This document shows positions 7,404 through 15,732 of a stretch of 64,000 bases of DNA, piece by piece. How positions within the stretch are numbered: the first letter of the stretch is position 1; every line of letters starts with the position of its first letter. The stretch is taken from positions 1 through 64,000 of the IMG/VR virus record IMGVR_UViG_3300024999_000089. One strand, written 5' to 3'. The translations under genes were made by a program, and so were the position numbers. This DNA comes from a virus. A model generated the notes under the pieces. The model had not been told where the DNA came from. It saw nothing but the letters and a program-made list of their open reading frames with translations, and did not search any database.

Positions 7404-8231
7404 TTATACTGCTATTCCATTTTTAAGTTGTTGCATTTTATCGGCAAGTATCCAAAGAGCCTTATTTAATTTTACATTATTGTCAATACTTTGAACGGGT
7501 CTGGTTGTTGTTCGTTTTCCGTTTACGTTCCTTCCTCTTTGTCCACCTCTGATCATATTTTCTTGAATCGTGTTAAAACTACTCCAAACATCGCTATTTT
7601 TATCTTCGTACCTTCTAGTATTTAATATTTGATTGACAGATATTGGAGACTCGTCATATTTTAAGGCTAAAGCTGCTTCACCAAATATTTCCTTTTCTTC
7701 CGGTAATAATATGGTAGACTTCATACCTTCAATGGAATTTTTCACTAAATCAAAGTCATTTACAACGGTATAGGCTGCATCAATCACGTTATCTACTATA
7801 TTTCCTTTGTGTCTTACTCTGATATCCTCGATTACGTCACCTGTTACCATACCATTCTGACAAACGAAGCGAAATACTCCTGCCATCATTTGGTAACTGG
7901 AAGTTCCATCGTGTGAATTAATAAGAACAATCTCGTTAGCTTCACTATTGGTAATATCTGAAGCATGACGTAACCGCAACATATGTTTGGTAAACTCTGA
8001 CTTTCCTTCAATCCTTGACTTAGATTGTGCAACCATAAACGGCTGAAATCCTTCTTTTCTTAATCCGTCAAGAACTGTAATAGTAGGAATATAGGTGTAA
8101 CGTGCCGATCTAGATTCATGAGGCTCAACTGCAAAAATTGAAGGTGCTATGTTAAAAAGTTGATTATTATCTAGTGGGGTATTTTGCCTAAAATTATTAC
8201 TATTATTATCAAATCTTGTTGCTAATGCCAT
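7404..8231 (-). CDS. DUF932-family protein, 275 aa
   Basis: ATG start with AGGAGGT upstream. The signature run around residues 33-75 (SIFAVEPHESRSARYTYIPT, then VLDGLRKEGFQPFMVAQS) and the later FRFVCQNGMV are characteristic of DUF932/DUF945 proteins carried by plasmids, ICEs and phages of many phyla. Biochemical role unknown. The C-terminal part has an Arg-rich segment (RGGQRGRNVNGKRTTTRP). The only left-arm protein with broad relatives outside Bacillota, so probably acquired from another mobile element. Confidence 0.85.
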   Translation of the reverse strand: MALATRFDNNSNNFRQNTPLDNNQLFNIAPSIFAVEPHESRSARYTYIPTITVLDGLRKEGFQPFMVAQSKSRIEGKSEFTKHMLRLRHASDITNSEANEIVLINSHDGTSSYQMMAGVFRFVCQNGMVTGDVIEDIRVRHKGNIVDNVIDAAYTVVNDFDLVKNSIEGMKSTILLPEEKEIFGEAALALKYDESPISVNQILNTRRYEDKNSDVWSSFNTIQENMIRGGQRGRNVNGKRTTTRPVQSIDNNVKLNKALWILADKMQQLKNGIAV

Positions 8232-8708
8232 AATGAAAACCTCCTAAAATTTATATTCTGTTTTCAAAGAATTCTTTCAAGTGTGTTCATTCAAATTGTT
8301 TATGTATTTTTTATTGTGCTAGTGCCTATTATATCAGATCCAAGGATATTGTCAATACTATTTATCTAATTATTATTTTTTCATTCCTATTCAATACACT
8401 ATACCACAAAAACACCTTCCCAGTATCAATTAAATCCCACATACTACCAATTATCTAGCAAAAATAAATAATTATTATATCCAATTATTTTATAATTTGA
8501 TGAAATTTTATCTAATTATTGTTGTAGGAGGCTTTTTGAGACGTTGGGAGGAATAGAGGTAGTAAGGGGAAGGGAATTAGGTTTTTTGTGGTGATATGAG
8601 CGTTGTGTGGAGTTGCGGAGGGAATGAGGAAGGGCAGTAAATTTTGTTGGAGGAATAGAAGCAAAGAAGTAAAGAAGAACAAAAAATAAACCTTCTAATT
8701 AGAAGGTT
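8232..8708. other. Gene-free spacer, strongly G-rich in part
   Basis: 477 bases with no open frame that has a ribosome site. 8520-8680 is very rich in G and A on the plus strand, in contrast to the coding strand bias here. The promoter of the DUF932 gene should lie near 8270-8340. No repeats of note. Confidence 0.5.
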
Positions 8709-8709
8709 T
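8679..8709 (-). terminator. Intrinsic terminator overlapping a stop codon
   Basis: Perfect 9-bp stem AAACCTTCT/AGAAGGTTT, 4-nt loop, TTTATTTTTTG tail on the minus strand. Confidence 0.85.
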
Positions 8710-9167
8710 TAAGCGGTTATTTTATCCTCTTTATTAACAAAATCCCATAATCCCTTATCCGATACAATCCAGGCTGGGATATACTTTTTATCATCCTGCT
8801 CAATAATTAAGCTGTTAGCAACAAATTCAACATATACCATATGTTTAGCACCATGCATATTATTACTTCCTGTAATAAAACCTGTTGCTTTTTCCGTGAA
8901 TCTGTCACCACTGTAAATTAATGCATAATAGGCTTTTTTAGTAGGTTTGCTAGACTTCTTACGTGTTTTCTTAGGTACATAATTATTAACTGCATGGTAT
9001 AAAGGAGTACTATCTTTAATTTCCCAATCCTCGAAAACTTCTAAAGGTATATTATCACACTTATTTAACATTAATTGGAAATCTTCTGCATCTTCTTCCT
9101 TATCCTGAGATAATGCCTTTTCAATACGTTTTTGGAAATATTGCTTTGCTCTTTCCTTCGCATCCAT
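8709..9167 (-). CDS. Hypothetical protein, 152 aa
   Basis: ATG start with AAGGAGG upstream. N-terminal helical, charged half, then a Lys-rich linker (PKKTRKKSSKPTKKA near residues 65-80) and a beta-rich C-terminal half. Could bind nucleic acid through the basic linker (inference). No family recognised. Confidence 0.7.
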   Translation of the reverse strand: MDAKERAKQYFQKRIEKALSQDKEEDAEDFQLMLNKCDNIPLEVFEDWEIKDSTPLYHAVNNYVPKKTRKKSSKPTKKAYYALIYSGDRFTEKATGFITGSNNMHGAKHMVYVEFVANSLIIEQDDKKYIPAWIVSDKGLWDFVNKEDKITA

Positions 9168-9266
9168 CGTATAGCCTCCTTAAAAATCAAATTTAATTCA
9201 TATCTAATTATATTAAATTAATGACAAGATTGCAATACAATTATATTAATATTGCTTGAATTTAAT

Positions 9267-9293
9267 CAAAAAAAATAAACCTCCTAAGAGGTT
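9267..9293 (-). terminator. Intrinsic terminator
   Basis: AACCTC/GAGGTT stem followed by TTATTTTTTTTG on the minus strand, overlapping the stop of the 211-aa gene. Confidence 0.75.
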
Positions 9294-9927
9294 AATATTT
9301 GTAAATCAGCGTTCTATAGTGTAGCTTCTGAATATTGTAACCACCAGCTATTATTGTATTTATATTTACCGTACCTCTTTCGCCTTTTATAGTTCCGTCA
9401 AATCCTTTGTTTGCATTATATTCTAGTCTTACAATACTTTCCACATTTCCTACATTTCCTTTTATCATAAAGATTAATTCCTTTAACATAAAATCATGAG
9501 TGTATTTAATGTCTTCTTTAGGGATAAGGTTTCCCTCTTTATCTTTCCATGTTGTCAAGGCAATATTTTCCATTTCCTTAACTTTTTGAATCAATGGTAG
9601 GATATTGTCTTTATTATTTTCCATATATTTTTCATATTCAGCTTGATCCAGTCCCTCAGCCTCTTTCTTATCTAATATAGGCTTTAGCTGCTCAAGTATT
9701 TTTAAATCTTCCTCGGTTGACTTTGCATAACGCTTTATGGTATCCGCAGAATCTTTCAATCTTGATATATAATTTTTGCCATTTACATCTAGACCAACTA
9801 TTTTTTCTGCTTCTAGTTTAATAAGATATTTGCCGTTTTCGCATACCGTCAACCTTTCAAGGTATACACCTTTGATTTCTCCCAGTGATTTACTTTCCCA
9901 AAATTCTTTAAATTCCTTTTTCGTCAA
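9292..9927 (-). CDS. Hypothetical protein, 211 aa
   Basis: The frame is open to 10005, but the only ribosome site (GGGAG) lies nine bases before the TTG at 9925-9927, so the product begins MTKKEFKEFWESKSLGEIKG; the upstream 26 codons would encode a hydrophobic stretch without translation signals. Central helical region rich in Glu/Lys, C-terminal beta part with VNINTIIAGGYNIQ. Not recognised. Confidence 0.65.
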   Translation of the reverse strand: MTKKEFKEFWESKSLGEIKGVYLERLTVCENGKYLIKLEAEKIVGLDVNGKNYISRLKDSADTIKRYAKSTEEDLKILEQLKPILDKKEAEGLDQAEYEKYMENNKDNILPLIQKVKEMENIALTTWKDKEGNLIPKEDIKYTHDFMLKELIFMIKGNVGNVESIVRLEYNANKGFDGTIKGERGTVNINTIIAGGYNIQKLHYRTLIYKY

Positions 9928-10045
9928 TTGGTTCAACTCCCTAAAAAAGATATAGTTACTATATATAATACTAAATTTAAGGCTGAATAGCAATAGTATT
10001 TTCATAGATTATTATATTTATTTTTCTTGGTGTTGGGTATTGAGC

Positions 10046-10073
10046 AAAAAAAAAACACCTGTCAAAAGGTGTT
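10046..10073 (-). terminator. Intrinsic terminator overlapping a stop codon
   Basis: AACACCT/AGGTGTT stem with a TTTTTTTTTTG tail on the minus strand. Confidence 0.8.
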
Positions 10074-10234
10074 TAATCTTCACTAATTTTTATTTCTATA
10101 TTATGTAAATCAATGCATGGTCTATATGATCTAATCCTTCTCAATACATTATCAATATCGTTCGCCCTTCTTTTACTCATAAAAAATTCTAGATTACATT
10201 TAGGCACTATAATTTTAACTTTTTCAATTTTCAT
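10073..10234 (-). CDS. Small hypothetical protein, 53 aa
   Basis: ATG at 10232-10234 with AAAGGAG upstream, TAA at 10073-10075 inside a terminator stem. Reads MKIEKVKIIVPKCNLEFFMS and ends in alternating hydrophobic/charged residues. Small alpha/beta protein with a basic centre (KRRANDIDNVLRRIRS). Function unknown. Confidence 0.65.
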   Translation of the reverse strand: MKIEKVKIIVPKCNLEFFMSKRRANDIDNVLRRIRSYRPCIDLHNIEIKISED

Positions 10235-10574
10235 TCTGAGCATCTCCTTTTAATATAGATTTAGTTTTATTATTTTATTACTCTATAGTATTCTACAAGA
10301 TAAAGAAAATACCTTTATTATTTTAAAATTATTTTTAAATTTTATGAATAATTTTTTGTTAGGTTATTTGTTCGGATACCTCTAAAACAACAAAGCAAAA
10401 TTAAAAGTTAACATTCGTTTACTGTATATCTTATTATCTCGATATTCCATTATTACAATATACATTTATTACCTATTTTTAACTTATCAATTCCATACAT
10501 AATTTCATAACTAAATTTTATGAATATTTCCGGTAATTGCCATATGGACTTGATGTTAAAATGAAAAGTATATT

Positions 10575-11081
10575 GGTAACATGATGTTAAAAAGACACTG
10601 AGACAGAGTGTAAATATAATTGTTTTAGGGTCAAAGTAGGCTTAAATTGAGGTTGAATATACATTTATGCATGTATATGTTGATGGATATGTATAATTAT
10701 ACTGATTATTGTAATATGTTTACATGAGTGATCCTTGTACCTATGATTCTATAAGGGTTTTTTATGTGTCGTTAGAATGGCCAGGAATGGCTGTATAAAA
10801 TATTCAGTGTGTATTTGTACCTTGGGATATTTGAGATTAAGAAGAGATTATTTTGTGAGATAGGAAGGGGAAATTGAGGAATGAATGGATTGGTGATATT
10901 TGGATGATACCAAGATGATGTTAAATTTTAAGTGTTGGGTGGTAGTGGTTGAAGGTAATAGTTTGGTAGCAAGTTAGTATCACGATATTAATATTAATGG
11001 TAACATGATATTTTGTTGCTACTATTATTTATGTGATATAAAAGGTAATATGATAAGTAACATTATAGGTAACATACTAGC
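10575..11081. repeat. Dispersed GGTAACATGAT repeats
   Basis: Copies at 10575 (GGTAACATGATGTT), 10999 (GGTAACATGATATT), a variant at 11044 (GGTAATATGATAAG) and a partial copy at 11068 (GGTAACATACTAG). Another copy lies within the adjacent gene near 11847. Candidate iterons for the neighbouring putative replication protein. Confidence 0.4.
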
Positions 11082-11212
11082 AATAGAAAATATAATAATA
11101 TTAATATAGACATTTTTACTGCGGTAGCAAGTAAAAATTCAAAGGTCTTTATATGGTAGCAGTGATAAATAAAAATTGTCACTTATAAATCATAATATAT
11201 AGTAGCAAAAAG

Positions 11213-11277
11213 AAAATATCACACTTTGATCACCCATATAATAAAAACATATCTTTGTTCTCAAAGTGTGATATTTT
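11213..11277 (-). terminator. 17-bp perfect inverted repeat, terminator
   Basis: Arms AAAATATCACACTTTGA (11213-11229) and its exact complement (11261-11277), 31-nt loop. On the minus strand the second arm ends in TTTTCTTTTTG, so it can terminate the gene at 11294-12487. The unusually long loop leaves room for another role. Confidence 0.65.
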
Positions 11278-11293
11278 ATATATTTAATTTATT

Positions 11294-12487
11294 CTAATTT
11301 AATATGGTATCTATTTTCTTATTGAATGTTTTTCTTTTTGTTCGCTCATAGGTATTTACTTTATCTATAATATTCCTTGCTTTTGGATTAATAACGGTAT
11401 CAATTATTTTTGTTGTCTCAGTAATATATTTCTTCTGTGACCGTCTTATTAATTTTCTTTCTTCATAATCAGCATTAACTATAAGTCTTTCTCCGAATGT
11501 TGGCATAATTTGATTTTTGGCTTCTTGATTCCTTTTTTCAGTGTTAATAATTATCTGTTTTGATACTATTCCATTAAGAGTTATTTTAACATTTTTCCGT
11601 TCTTCATACTCTAGTAAAAATTGATTTAATTTATCTAATTCCATAACTATATCAGGATGAAAAATTATATCATAACTTTTATAATAGTATAATATATTTA
11701 AATCCTGCTCTTGCAACTTGCTACATACTTTTTTCGTGAATTCTGGGTATCTACCAGCTAAAAATATTTCTTGTTTTTTAGTATATCCCATTTCACCTGC
11801 TACCATTTTTTCATAGGTATTAATATATTCAAGTTCTATTTTCCCAGCGGTAACATGATTCTCTTTTAGTTTAATTTCTTTACCATGTTCATCTAAGATT
11901 ATTACTTCTTCATTTAATACTATAGTGTGTACCAGATTCCATATAACAAGGAATTTACTATCTAACCTTTTTAATGATCTTTCTACTGCATCATTAAGAT
12001 TCCTATTGTTGATATTAAAAAATTCTTTTATATTTTCATTGTCAATTTTTAAAAAGTCTGCTACCTTTCCAGTATTAAATTTTACATAATGATAATTTGA
12101 GTTAACCATGTTCAAGGCTTGTAACATTTGATCTCTACTGAGATACAATCTTCTATTATTATTTTTTGATTGTTGCTTCTGATACAATAAATCTAATATT
12201 AACTTTTCTATGTATTTCCCATAGATATTATTATTATCTTTTCTATTGTCAATTTTAAGTATTGGGAATTCATGTATTGATGTAATAATGAATTTATGTC
12301 CTTGTCTTTCCCATGTAAAATATTGTTGCCATTGCTCAAATTGATAGTTACGGCCTTTACCATTCTTTTGTTGTTGATTTAGTAAGATACACATTTCTTT
12401 ATAATTTTTGATTATTAGATTAATATATAATACTCTTTTTACTATCTTATGTAGATCGTTTGTTGTCTCAGTTGTAGTTGTATTAAT
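11294..12487 (-). CDS. Putative plasmid/phage replication or regulatory protein, AUU start
   Basis: 397 aa if started at the AUU at 12485-12487, seven bases after GGGAGG. The first ATG (12394) has no ribosome site and would cut into a conserved-looking N-terminal block, NYKEMCILLNQQQKNGKGRN, followed by W..YF..ERQGHKFIITSIHE. That block matches a pattern I know from Bacillota plasmid and phage proteins (a short helix-turn-helix-like unit before G.K.IITEI). The remainder is charged and helical with a basic tail. Downstream lie repeats that could be its binding sites. Replication is a guess from context; transcription control is equally possible. Confidence 0.6.
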   Translation of the reverse strand: MNTTTTETTNDLHKIVKRVLYINLIIKNYKEMCILLNQQQKNGKGRNYQFEQWQQYFTWERQGHKFIITSIHEFPILKIDNRKDNNNIYGKYIEKLILDLLYQKQQSKNNNRRLYLSRDQMLQALNMVNSNYHYVKFNTGKVADFLKIDNENIKEFFNINNRNLNDAVERSLKRLDSKFLVIWNLVHTIVLNEEVIILDEHGKEIKLKENHVTAGKIELEYINTYEKMVAGEMGYTKKQEIFLAGRYPEFTKKVCSKLQEQDLNILYYYKSYDIIFHPDIVMELDKLNQFLLEYEERKNVKITLNGIVSKQIIINTEKRNQEAKNQIMPTFGERLIVNADYEERKLIRRSQKKYITETTKIIDTVINPKARNIIDKVNTYERTKRKTFNKKIDTILN

Positions 12488-12879
12488 AATAGTTCCTCCC
12501 TTAGATTAGATTATTATTTTTTCATTTCCTACATATTATTTATACAATTTACATAAAAACTATTGACATTTAGCAAAATAATTATATCTATTTTCTCCTG
12601 CTCTCCTTTCTATTTATTTGTTGATAGATTGTTGATTAATTAATAGATATTTAATAGATTGTATATATAATAATGTCGGTAAATTTTATTATAACATATT
12701 GAGAATTAAATGTAAAGAATTATTTTGTGGGAATTTATGGTAGGTTGGTTTATGGGCTGCTGTTATAGTAATATATGGAAGGTGGTTTTATGTGGTCTGT
12801 TATAGAGGAATTGGATAAATTTAGGGGATTAAAAATGGACAAAAAAAATAAGTCTACCTTAACCGGGTAGACTTGATAA
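12488..12879. other. Leader and spacer upstream of the putative replication gene
   Basis: 392 bases without a credible gene. On the minus strand there are two extra ribosome-site-like sequences (AAAGGAG and AGGAG, 12594-12612) followed by a short open frame beginning AUA, which could be a leader peptide. Repeats of ATAGATTGT/TTGATAGATTGT occur at 12620-12665. 12700-12838 is G-rich on the plus strand. Confidence 0.4.
12839..12874 (-). terminator. Intrinsic terminator
   Basis: 9-bp stem AAGTCTACC/GGTAGACTT, 7-nt loop, TATTTTTTTTG tail on the minus strand, 5 bases after the stop of the kinase-like gene. Confidence 0.85.
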
Positions 12880-13665
12880 TTATACTACTCTGATTAATTC
12901 CCATTCTTTGGTTATCTCTGGATTTAATATGTGATCTGTTATAACCATATTACCTAAGTCAGTATAAATATGGATATTCTTGGTAGATATTTGTATATGC
13001 CTTTTATTGGTGGAATAGTAAATATAATTTTTAACCATACTTGGATCATTAAGTCTATTATAGATTATTTGCTCTTCCTCAGTATGGCAGAATTCTGGGC
13101 CGTTTTTGAATAAATCTAAATAACGTATAGAATCGGATATTAAAGAGCAGTCAATATTAAATGCAGTTAAAAAATTGAACAATAGGGAATAATTTGTATC
13201 TTGATAATCTACACCATAACTAGCTGCATCAAAGTCTATTAGATACAATTTTCCCTGGTAATATAACCATTGTAAACAGTCTGAGTAATATATATTAAGT
13301 TGTTGGAGTGTATAGATCTGTTTAAGCATAAAGGGAATATTTTTGGTTATTATGGGTCTGACCTTGTTACGGTCTTTTTTGGGTATTGTGTCAATACTGA
13401 TAACATGACCATGTGGCATTGTTATATATTGTTTATAGTCATGCATAATGGTATCAATTGGAAGTGAAGTCATTCCATGTAACATTTTTAGGAATAGGAA
13501 TTCGTTGGAGGAAGGAATTGTTTCTTTGTGGAATAGGTTGGTTGTCGGGTCTGTGAAGGTGTTAAGATTGCCTTTCATTTGTTGTAAAGTCTCCTTTTTT
13601 GTTTGTTGTTCGTTGTTGGTGGTGCTATCTATTGAGTTGTTATAGTATTGACTGTTATAAACCAT
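12880..13665 (-). CDS. Degenerate protein-kinase-fold-like protein, 261 aa
   Basis: Residues 124-148 read LNIYYSDCLQWLYYQGKLYL followed by IDFDAA, which resembles the catalytic loop and metal-binding strand of kinase/phosphotransferase folds (usually HGD....N....YLIDFD.A). Here the His-Gly-Asp is YSD and the usual Asn is not evident, so it may be a pseudokinase. The N-terminal 50 residues are polar and low-complexity. The ribosome site and start lie inside a 16-bp inverted repeat (13665-13739), pointing to translational control. Fold assignment is moderate; function unknown. Confidence 0.55.
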   Translation of the reverse strand: MVYNSQYYNNSIDSTTNNEQQTKKETLQQMKGNLNTFTDPTTNLFHKETIPSSNEFLFLKMLHGMTSLPIDTIMHDYKQYITMPHGHVISIDTIPKKDRNKVRPIITKNIPFMLKQIYTLQQLNIYYSDCLQWLYYQGKLYLIDFDAASYGVDYQDTNYSLLFNFLTAFNIDCSLISDSIRYLDLFKNGPEFCHTEEEQIIYNRLNDPSMVKNYIYYSTNKRHIQISTKNIHIYTDLGNMVITDHILNPEITKEWELIRVV

Positions 13666-13739
13666 TTGTAAAATACCTTAATTTGTTATTTGTATAATGC
13701 TTACTATTATCTGTTATCTGTTATAAGGTATTTTACAAA
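13665..13739 (-). promoter_or_regulatory. Inverted repeat sequestering the start of the kinase-like gene
   Basis: Perfect 16-bp arms TTTGTAAAATACCTTA (13665-13680) and TAAGGTATTTTACAAA (13724-13739). In the minus-strand mRNA the downstream arm contains the AAGG ribosome site and touches the ATG, so the folded leader would hide the start. Confidence 0.6.
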
Positions 13740-13826
13740 AGGTTTGTTTATCCCTGCATCAACCAGCTTATTAGGCATACAATGCAGGTATAAAATATTA
13801 TATTGCCTTTTTGTTTTTAATAACTA

Positions 13827-13991
13827 CTAATCTATCAGTTTTAATCTTCCTTGTTGTTCTTGTTGCTCTTCCTCTGTCAAATATTCAGATTCATCAATAC
13901 CGGATATTTCCATAATATTCTTTTTGCACTCAGGACAATATATAAAATTATCTGTGTCATGTTCTTTGTTGCATAAGCTGCAAATTTGCAT
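13827..13991 (-). CDS. Small zinc-ribbon protein, 54 aa
   Basis: ATG with AGGAGG upstream; product begins MQICSLCNKEHDTDNFIYCP and ends in a Glu/Gln-rich helix. Two CxxC pairs (C4/C7 and C19/C22) make a classic zinc ribbon. Such small proteins are common in phages, as adaptors or DNA/RNA-binding factors; the partner is unknown. Confidence 0.7.
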   Translation of the reverse strand: MQICSLCNKEHDTDNFIYCPECKKNIMEISGIDESEYLTEEEQQEQQGRLKLID

Positions 13992-14105
13992 TTACTCAGC
14001 CTCCTGTTATTCGGTTTTAGGATTTTTTGTTAAATCCCTTTATAAAATGCAGGTTAAATAATTTGAGTAAATACAATAACCTGCACTATTTAAAAAGATT
14101 ATAAT

Positions 14106-14441
14106 CTAACCAAACATATAGTTATTTTTTGCCAAATCAACATAATCATCAAACATGATTTTACTTTCTTCTTCCGTTCTTGGATACTTTTTACCACCTA
14201 ATTCTAAAGTGCTAGTAATATTATTAATGTTATAAGCAATTCCCAACAACCATTTTCCATTAAAATTATTTTCTCCCATATTGTATAATACAACGTATCT
14301 TTTATCAGTTATTTTTTGTATTCTGTGGATAATTTTACATTTTTCACATACACCTTGAGGAAAATATTCAGTTTTGGTTAAATTTTTCTTAGCTGTTAAA
14401 GTATTACAAATTGAACATGTGTGAATAGGTTTTCTTGCCAT
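14106..14441 (-). CDS. Zinc-finger protein, 111 aa
   Basis: Cys pairs CSIC (near residue 9) and CEKC (near residue 32) form a probable zinc site; the rest is a mixed alpha/beta domain containing YVVLYNMGENNFNGKWLLGI. ATG start with GGGAGG upstream at a long spacing (13). Neighbour of another zinc-ribbon gene. Function unknown. Confidence 0.7.
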   Translation of the reverse strand: MARKPIHTCSICNTLTAKKNLTKTEYFPQGVCEKCKIIHRIQKITDKRYVVLYNMGENNFNGKWLLGIAYNINNITSTLELGGKKYPRTEEESKIMFDDYVDLAKNNYMFG

Positions 14442-14542
14442 TGGTCAACAACGCCTCCCTGTTATTTAATTCCTTTATCAATACCAGGATTTTTAAGTTA
14501 TAAATTCAACTCTAACCCTGATATTGTAAAAAAATTAAATTG

Positions 14543-14848
14543 TTATGCTAATTCTATATGTTCTTTAATGCCTTGCAAGTCCTTCAAAATTTTGATTATA
14601 CATAATTTTAGGTTAAAATCTAATTCCTTTTTTGTTTTTTCTAATACTACATTTAATTTATACTGTCTAGATTCATATGTATTGCCACCGTCAAATAGAT
14701 AAGGATTAATTGGTAATAATTCTTTGTATAATTCTAACAGTTCAAAATATTTCGCAGTGTGTAAGGATTTGTATTTTACTGTTATAGGGAATTTTTTTAC
14801 TTTTAAAATGGCATTGTTAATATTTTCTAGATATAGATTTTGTTTCAT
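14543..14848 (-). CDS. Hypothetical protein, 101 aa
   Basis: ATG start preceded by CAGGAGGTT. Lys/Leu-rich helical protein (KYFELLELYKELLPINPYL) with a charged C-terminal helix. Preferred over an open frame on the opposite strand (14421-14702), which has no ribosome site. Confidence 0.65.
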   Translation of the reverse strand: MKQNLYLENINNAILKVKKFPITVKYKSLHTAKYFELLELYKELLPINPYLFDGGNTYESRQYKLNVVLEKTKKELDFNLKLCIIKILKDLQGIKEHIELA

Positions 14849-14969
14849 TGGTTCATAACCTCCTGTTATACTATATTTACCTTCCCATAACCTACCATTT
14901 CTAGTAGGCTAACGGAAAATAAATTAAGCTGTTATACTGTTATTACTATTCAGAGACTTTATAAGAGGC

Positions 14970-15287
14970 TTAAAACCTCTTAGGATACTTTTTGTAGAAA
15001 TTAGCTTCTTTTTTCTCAAATGTCTTTTGTATTCCATTGTTAATTATATCATTTATAGATTCGTTATCAGCAGGTATTTTGTTAATATATTTCCAATCTT
15101 CAGGACTGCAATTGGTATTGGATAAGATAAAGTTAAATACATCAAATTCTTTTACGTTATCAGGATTAATCATGTAACCATTGCCTTTTAAATCATGGAT
15201 AAAACTTTTTTTATTTGGATATTCACTGTCGATTCTAGTTATTTGCTTGTCACCTTTCATTTTTACATAGGCTGAATACATTGTCAT
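14970..15287 (-). CDS. Hypothetical protein, 105 aa
   Basis: ATG start with AAGGAGGTAATACA, a leader shared almost exactly with the gene at 15393-15695 and with other left-arm genes. N-terminus MTMYSAYVKMKGDKQITRID is beta-rich, with a helical, Lys-rich C-terminal half. No family recognised. Confidence 0.7.
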   Translation of the reverse strand: MTMYSAYVKMKGDKQITRIDSEYPNKKSFIHDLKGNGYMINPDNVKEFDVFNFILSNTNCSPEDWKYINKIPADNESINDIINNGIQKTFEKKEANFYKKYPKRF

Positions 15288-15392
15288 TGTATTACCTCCT
15301 TCTGTTATAGTTTTATTTAATTCCTTTATAAAAAATAGGGTATCTGTTATTAATTAACACTGCACCCTATTCTATGTAAAAAAATTAAATTG

Positions 15393-15695
15393 TTATTTTA
15401 AATATATATTATCTAGTCCTGCATTAAATTCTACTGTATATCGTCCTTGTCTGGCTGTTTCTCCTTGCATTTCTTGTTTTATATCTCTACATTCTGAGCG
15501 ATTAAATAATTCTATTAATTCTTCATAACATAGTCCATTTTTCCGCTTAAACTTTTTAGCATACTGGCATATTACAAAGTAGATTCTATCTGTATTAGAT
15601 TCAATTTTCTTAGCTGCTTTAGCTGTTTTAAATATCCATTTATAATATGCTTCTTTTTGTTCGTTTGTTAAGTTGGCGTATTGTTCGTATGTCAT
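15393..15695 (-). CDS. Hypothetical protein, 100 aa
   Basis: ATG start with AAGGAGGTAATACAAT. Helical and basic in the middle (FKTAAKAAKKIESNTDRIYF, then QYAKKFKRKNG). Could be a small nucleic-acid-binding protein (inference from charge only). Not recognised. Confidence 0.7.
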   Translation of the reverse strand: MTYEQYANLTNEQKEAYYKWIFKTAKAAKKIESNTDRIYFVICQYAKKFKRKNGLCYEELIELFNRSECRDIKQEMQGETARQGRYTVEFNAGLDNIYLK

Positions 15696-15732
15696 ATTGT
15701 ATTACCTCCTTTTATTTTAAACCCTTTGTAAA

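Larger units (their letters stand above)
10235..11293. other. 1.06-kb gene-free region with dispersed repeats
   Basis: No protein gene seen on either strand. G-rich on the plus strand from about 10640 to 10990. Repeats related to GGTAACATGAT occur at 10575, 10999, 11044 and 11068, and GGTAGCA-type repeats from 10965 to 11205, with one inverted pair (GGTAGCAA / TTGCTAC). The 17-bp inverted repeat at 11213-11277 ends the putative replication gene. Position and repeats would suit a Rep-binding region; this is inference. Confidence 0.5.

Noticed and set aside
13448-13645. Plus-strand frame of 65 codons
   Set aside because: Antisense to the kinase-like gene, no ribosome site.
14421-14702. Plus-strand frame of 93 codons
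   Set aside because: Antisense to two well-supported minus-strand genes and without a ribosome site.
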